From: Eledone cirrhosa
Taxonomy: Eukaryota; Mollusca; Cephalopoda; Octopoda; Eledonidae
Direction: 5' to 3'
Length of the DNA: 64,000 bases
Assembly (NCBI GenBank): GCA_964016885.1
Contig: OZ024747.1
Coordinates: forward strand, 6,942,631-7,006,630
Made by a program: the position numbers and the translations under genes
Notes under the pieces: model-generated
What the model was told of the DNA's origin: nothing
Seen by the model: the letters and a program-made list of their open reading frames with translations, nothing else
Databases searched by the model: none
Shown: piece after piece, positions 58,877-64,000 of the stretch
Position numbering within the stretch: the first letter of the stretch is position 1
Layout: each line of letters starts with the position of its first letter

Positions 58877-60894
58877 ATGGACAACCTGTTGCTGTTAATG
58901 TTATTCATTATAGGTAAGTGAGTTAACTGCTTGTGTTCAACATCATTGCTGAGAATATTTGGGTTGTAGTCATTATCTAATATATTCTCCATTTATAATT
59001 CAATTTTAATTCAACCAAGTTTATTTGAACATTAGCTAAGCTTCATTAATAGAGATGTTGTTAAGACCTCCAGCTTTGTTCTGATTTGGCAGACCAACGC
59101 ATCGTACTGTGGTTCAGACAACTTGATATACTGTTTGAGATAAGGCATACCACCTTTTCACTGATGAACATATTCTACAACTTAGACATGCAGTCATTTA
59201 TTGTAGTGAAACAGTACGTGAGGAGATTTATGAATTTCTTACATAAGCAAAAGGCTGAATCACATAGTATATTACTGGTAGAGATACTTAAGTGGTCTCT
59301 TGAAATAGGAAAAAATGTTTTGTTGTTGCTGTTTTGTCGCAGTTGAGCTGTAAGCCAACAGATCTAAGACAATGACGTTCCAATCGTGACCATCCAGTCT
59401 TGTTTTCAGTACTTTATAGGTATGTGAGGATAGAGGGTGTTCAATATGTAAACTACAATACTAATACAATTACTATATAGATAATGAACACAACCACAAG
59501 GATATGATCCGAACGTGGAAGAGCCGAACTCCCACTGTCTTTATTTAATCGATAACAGGGTTGATCAGCGACAGACTAAGGATGACACTAACAAAAAAGA
59601 AGAGAAGAAGAGCAGTTAGCTATATATATTAAACTATCTTCCTACCTCTCTGGTCTTTATGGTCTTCCTAGCTTTCTATCTTTCTTTCTATTCTCCAGGC
59701 TTGACACCATGTGTCAGATGTGCAGCAGATACTCCAAACGTTATTGAGAGGTGTTACTATAAAATCGTAGGTACGAATGCGGCAAATGCTGACGTGCTTC
59801 AAAATGACTACGGCATTGAACAACTCAGGATTTTATGTCGGTATGTTTATAATTTTTACTATATTTATTTATTCATTTATTTATTTACTTGTTTGTTTGT
59901 TTGTTAGTTAATTATTTATCTATTTGTTTGTTTGTTTATTTTATATCTCATTTTTGTGAGCAATATCATTGTTGGTTCCAGTTTATCAACGGGCCATACA
60001 CAATATAGTTCTTCAGCACACAACAATCACCCCACCGAAACACTAGAGCATGCATCACTCTACCATACAGTATGTATGGACACGTTATTGCCACTGGAGT
60101 CGTAGGGACACCATAGTGATATATACGACGTTTCTTGGCCATAAAAAAAAAAACCTCGGCAGGATTTGAACTCAGACCGGGCGTAACTCTATGCTGCAAA
60201 ACATGGCGACCGACCCTCTACCGATACTGCCAATCCACCGCCCTTACCCCGCTACCCCGCTACTTAATAATACTATGTGTTTAGGAAAACTATATAATTG
60301 TTGAAATTGCGTATCATTTCAGTGATTTCGTTAATTATGTTCGTTGTCTCAATGAAGGGATTGGTAGATCTAACGATGAAGAAGATATCTTTGTTAATTT
60401 ACTATTTAACAAAGAATCGATGCTCACTTCTTATAGAGGAATCTGTCATGATATTAACGGTAAGACGTTTACTTATTCGCCACAATAACATACTATATTT
60501 CCTGGCTTCGAAGACAATACTTCCCCCTAAAATAATCTCAAAAATCTACCACGGGTCCTGGAGGCCGAACGTTGTTTATTATTTTTTTTTTTACAAATTT
60601 TTGGTTGTCAAAATGAAGGTGCGTCCTCGAGGACGAAGCGACTTCGGCGCCGGGAAATACGGTATATCTCACTATCACACTGAACATCGTGAGATATCTC
60701 ATACACTATACACCACCCCACAACACAATACTATGATACGACACTATATGATAGACCACACTATTGTATAATACTGCAGCATAACACTACACTGTCTTAC
60801 AGTTCTATATCACACACTACAATGTCGTACAGTATTGTACCATACACATCATCACCATCATCATCACCATCACCATCATCACCATCACCATCAC

Positions 60895-60928
<34 letters not shown>

Positions 60929-61860
60929 GTCGCCGTCAGAATTCCTGCACTACTCCATAATTAACTACACTCCATTCAAGCCAGCTGATCTCTTAAATTA
61001 CAGAGAACAAACACAACTGATTTCCGTATGTTTCCGCCAATCTCCGTACTCTGATGTATCATACAGTACTATACAAGGATCGGATGAAAAGTTCATATGC
61101 TGACCAAGATACACTAACAAGAAGAGAAGGAGAGCAGTTAGCTATATATCAACACTTTAGCATTTAAACCGGCCATAATCGGCCAACATTCTCTCACCTT
61201 TTTCTGTTCAAACCCGCCAAAACTGGCTGCTCATATTGATGTTAAGGTATTATACTAAAAATAAATAATTATTTCTACGTTAGGCACAAGACCAGTGTAT
61301 TACTGGTACTTTATTTTATCGACCCCGTAAGGATGAAAGGCAAAGTTAACCTCGGCGGGATTTGAACTCAGAATGGCAAGGGCCGTAACTCTATGCGCCA
61401 AAGCATGGCATCCGACACTCTACCAATACTGCCAATCCATCGCCTCTGCCAATCCACCCCATACTAAAAATAAATAATATCAAACTCTCGTAGATTCGAT
61501 ATTATGTGAGATAATTATATAGGGCTTTACCGTGAAAATATAATAGTAAATATACAGTAATGTATATACTAAAAGGTTAATATTTCTTATTCGAATATTC
61601 ATGCTCAGCCTTAAATACATCCATACTTATTTATTCTATTACAAGACCTCGCTAATGATGCCAGATGCTTAGCAATAACACCGGAGGTTAGAAGCTGCTA
61701 CAGAAATTTCTTTGACTCACTTTCATTATTGATGGCGACGGTTAATGCATCAATTCCACCTAACGGGATTGACCAAGGTTTGCAGTTTGCAGCTTGCAAG
61801 TAAGTATTATGGTATGAAACATTTTTATAACATTTTAATTATATATGCATAATTTAGTAA

Positions 61861-61921
<61 letters not shown>

Positions 61922-62186
61922 TTAAACAAGGTTCAATGAATACATCAAAGAATGAATTTTACTATAGATTGGAAGTACTCAACAGAAAGGTTTTCCAGAG
62001 TTATTAATATTAATTCAGTCACTACCATAACTGGATCTTAACCATCTACTATGTCAGGGTATGTCATGCATCATCTTATTTTATCTGATGAGGACGTACT
62101 GTTGAACTTAACTCAGTACCTCTGAAATATGTATAATAAAATATACTTGATCACAAGAATACCTATTTTGTTAATATTTTGAATTA

Positions 62187-62218
<32 letters not shown>

Positions 62219-62398
62219 TATATATAATTCTACTAAATTATGCATATATATATATATATGGAAAAGAGTCAGGACCCCGACGGCTGAGCTCCGGCCGTTG
62301 GGGTCCTGACTCTTTTCCCTATTACCCACTCTACTAACCCAAGTATCGAGTACTCTGGTGCATTATGGTCCACCTGGTATCTTACCACATCTTCTTTG

Positions 62399-62442
<44 letters not shown>

Positions 62443-62556
62443 GTATATATACTAAGTTCAGGTATCATAATATATATGTGTATGATAATTATGTTTCTCA
62501 GTAGAAAAGCTCAATAAATGTTTGTTGAGAGCATCAACAATTCAATTCAGATTATA

Positions 62557-62620
<64 letters not shown>

Positions 62621-63446
62621 TATATTATATTATATTATATCATATTATTTATTTATGTTCATACACGGAACAAAAGCGCTAGCCATGGTTTCAAGGCCCA
62701 AATTTGACCATACCTCCAGAAAATAAGAGACATCAAAATAGTAATCTTTCTTCAGGAACTAATACGAATATAAACATTTCATTTAGGCAGAAGGCCAACC
62801 ATTTTTTGTGGATGTGATGGAGAGGGAGGATAGTCAATTATACTGATCCCAGTACTTTACTGGTACTTTATTTTATTGACACTGGAAGGATGATAGCCAA
62901 ATTTGACTTTGGAGGGATTTGAACTCAGAACGTAAAAAATTGGAGCCAATACCATCATATAAAAGGTCGTATTTTAATGCCACAAAACATTTTACCCACC
63001 GCTGTAATAATTCCAATAATCTAGAAAATATATATTCAGGATTGCAATATACAATGTGTCTTTCTTTTGTTTTCTTGCGGTAGGGTGAGATTTGGCTGAT
63101 ATTTCTTGTTTATAGAGCGAAAACACACACGTTCTTTGAAGTTTCAGCTGCATTTGTATTTATTCAATCGTAAACATGTCTGTTGTTTCATTGCAGTTTG
63201 ACCGTGACAAGATACCGCTGTGAACTCAACATCTACTCACGTTGTAGTCGGAGGATCAGTGAAATTATGTCGAACTTCTTGTACGGCGCATTGCCTTGGG
63301 GTTGCCAGCTTTTAACTTCAGTGTCCTCCGAGTATACTGACAGGTTTGGAAGAGACAATGTCAATATAGTTAGTTGCAGCTGGCCAGTCGTGCTGTTGAG
63401 TGTTATAGTCACCCTAAAGTCTCTATACTCCCCAACTATGCAATAA
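58877..63446 (+). CDS. Secreted cysteine-rich protein of unknown family, five exons, 239 aa
   Basis: Exons: 58877-58913, 59699-59840, 60323-60459, 61646-61799 and 63197-63446. All junctions have GT/AG and phases agree (1,2,1,2); the sum is 720 nt. Exon 1 is a signal peptide (MDNLLLLMLFIIG). The mature part has 13 cysteines, in segments such as TPCVRC, ERCYYK, LCRDFVNYVRCL, GICHD, ARCLA, RSCYR, AACNLTVTRYRCEL, YSRCSRR, WGCQ and VSCSW. N-glycosylation sequons are NAS and NLT. The end (WPVVLLSVIVTL, then KSLYSPTMQ) is hydrophobic and might be a GPI-anchor signal or just a hydrophobic tail. Stop TAA 63444-63446 overlaps an AATAAA. I do not recognise the family; the spaced Cys pairs recall small secreted disulfide-rich domains, but I infer no function. 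A 5' UTR exon may precede exon 1 (acceptor-like CCAG near 58807). Confidence 0.8.
59084..59345 (+). other. Duplicated segment of unknown origin in intron 1 of the secreted-protein gene
   Basis: It shares about 100 bases with 53506-53612. Two overlapping frames look somewhat gene-like: an 86-codon frame, and a short one ending REEIYEFLT and a stop, the stop conserved in both copies. There is no clear acceptor or start, so I do not call it a gene. Confidence 0.35.
60150..60245 (-). mobile_element. Family A SINE head fragment
   Basis: Only the tRNA-like half is present (AACCTCGGCAGGATTTGAACTCAG to CAATCCACCGCCCTTACC), after an A-run, in intron 2 of the secreted-protein gene. Confidence 0.65.
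60487..60664. mobile_element. Possible MITE with TATTTCCYGGC ends
   Basis: The left end (ATACTATATTTCCTGGCTTC) and the reverse complement of the right end (ATACCGTATTTCCCGGCGCC) match imperfectly. Intron 3 of the secreted-protein gene. The superfamily is not resolved. Confidence 0.35.
60840..60930. repeat. (CAT)n/(CAC) trinucleotide repeat
   Basis: Runs of ATC/ACC triplets in intron 3 of the secreted-protein gene; the Ser/Pro-rich plus frame there is an artefact. Confidence 0.9.
61149..61580 (+). mobile_element. piggyBac-like MITE, copy 4, split by a SINE
   Basis: Left part 61149-61269, right part 61461-61580. The middle is a SINE flanked by an 18-bp direct repeat. The left TTAA has mutated to TCAA. 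It lies in intron 3 of the secreted-protein gene. Confidence 0.75.
61270..61460 (-). mobile_element. tRNA-derived SINE inserted in MITE copy 4
   Basis: Family A SINE (tRNA-like head with B-box GTTCAAATCCCGCC on the minus strand, then the RRTAAAATAAAGTACCAGT body). It is flanked by the direct repeat ATACTAAAAATAAATAAT at 61252-61269 and 61461-61478, a target-site duplication. Confidence 0.8.
61862..61917. repeat. (TA)n microsatellite
   Basis: One of several TA runs in intron 4 of the secreted-protein gene (also about 62186-62226 and 62400-62440), with a (GT)n run at 62558-62610. Confidence 0.95.
62260..62318. repeat. Near-perfect hairpin, 24-bp arms
   Basis: Arms 62260-62283 and 62295-62318 with an 11-base loop. 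GGAAAAGAGTCAGGACCCCG pairs with its reverse complement; the only mismatch is a G-T wobble. It is far more GC-rich than the surrounding TA runs. Confidence 0.9.
62845..63003 (-). mobile_element. Degenerate family A SINE
   Basis: It has ATCCCAGTACTTTACTGGTACTTTATTTTATTGAC and GGAGGGATTTGAACTCAGAACG, ending CACCGCTGTAAT, in intron 4 of the secreted-protein gene. Confidence 0.5.
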
Positions 63447-63447
63447 A
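63442..63447 (+). terminator. PolyA signal overlapping the stop codon of the secreted-protein gene
   Basis: The last codons read CAA TAA AA, so an AATAAA hexamer overlaps the stop. If used, the 3' UTR would be only some 15-30 bases. I saw no other AATAAA before the MITE at 63543. Confidence 0.4.
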
Positions 63448-63542
63448 ACATTAAATTTTGATGTTTGATAGTTGTATTTTGTTTTTGCTGTTGTTATTGT
63501 TTTCAGATCAGCTCTGATTGAGCAGTCGTATGATGAAATGCT

Positions 63543-63761
63543 TTAACCCTTTAGCATTTAAACCGGCCATAATTCTCTCACTTCTGTTTGTTCAAACTGG
63601 CCGTAACTGGTCACTCATACTGACGTTACGGTATTGTTCTCAAAATAAATAACATCAAAATCTCATAAATTCGATATTATGTGAGATAATTATGTAAGAT
63701 AAAGCCTTTACAATGAAAATATAATAGTATATATAGAGTAATGTAAATGTTAAAGGGTTAA
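63543..63761 (+). mobile_element. piggyBac-like MITE, copy 5
   Basis: A 219-bp copy just 3' of the secreted-protein gene, with TTAA and CCCTTTAGCATTTA ends. The right end has TAAATGTTAAAGGGTTAA (one change). Confidence 0.8.
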
Positions 63762-64000
63762 TTTCCCGTCTTTAATTTCAGACATTATATATATCAGGAT
63801 TCACTACCAAATATTACCTTCCCTCTTGTAGTGGTTAGGGTTAGGTGTGTTGCCTAAAACAATTAAGCAAAGCATTTGGTCAACCAATTCCCCAGGGAGT
63901 TAATAGAAACCAAACTATATATATAGTATTATGTTTTCATTCTGACACAATATCCCACTCACAAGGCACTGATTTCACTACTACACTAGGGCTTGAACAC

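Noticed and set aside
60298..60771. 157-codon plus frame
   Set aside because: The splice-consistent frame of exon 60323-60459 is a different one and matches its neighbours in phase.

Overview
The window reads as an intron-rich, repeat-laden molluscan genome, most probably a coleoid cephalopod (octopus-like). Reasons: a tandem C2H2 zinc-finger gene, a housekeeping gene of 34 exons spread over 37 kb, and dense tRNA-like SINEs, RTE-like LINE tails ending in GATGAT runs, small DNA transposons and long minisatellites. The species is inferred, not shown. There is no bacterial content: no operons, CRISPR or rRNA.

Three protein genes can be supported. (1) Plus strand, 815-7117: a 12-finger C2H2 protein. 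Its large exon (to 2513) splices in phase to two small exons (5418-5525 and 7110-7117), giving a model of 604 aa. (2) Minus strand, 44687 down to 7946: RRP12, the HEAT-repeat ribosome-biogenesis and pre-ribosome export factor. I reconstructed 34 coding exons with consistent splice sites and phases. They sum to exactly 3900 nt (1299 aa plus stop), about the length of human RRP12. (3) Plus strand, 58877-63446: a five-exon gene for a 239-aa cysteine-rich protein with a signal peptide. I do not recognise its family.

Layout: 1-800, upstream flank. 0.8-7.2 kb, zinc-finger gene. 7.3-7.8 kb, 5'-truncated LINE. 7.9-44.7 kb, RRP12, whose introns hold six minisatellite arrays, a Helitron, several MITEs and SINEs. 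44.7-58.8 kb, intergenic, almost all repeats: SINEs, a Tigger-like MITE, a 68-bp perfect palindrome, and 57-, 12-, 20- and 67-bp tandem arrays. 58.9-63.4 kb, the secreted-protein gene.

The strongest leads are: an alternative acidic 3' end of RRP12 with its own polyA signal; the hidden five-exon secreted protein; the five-fold repeated two-finger module with SUMO-interaction-like linkers; duplicated 3' splice sites at RRP12 exons 23 and 24; and a composite SINE sharing its tail with an RTE-like LINE. The three genes show no sign of acting together. Most long open frames in the window are artefacts of tandem arrays.
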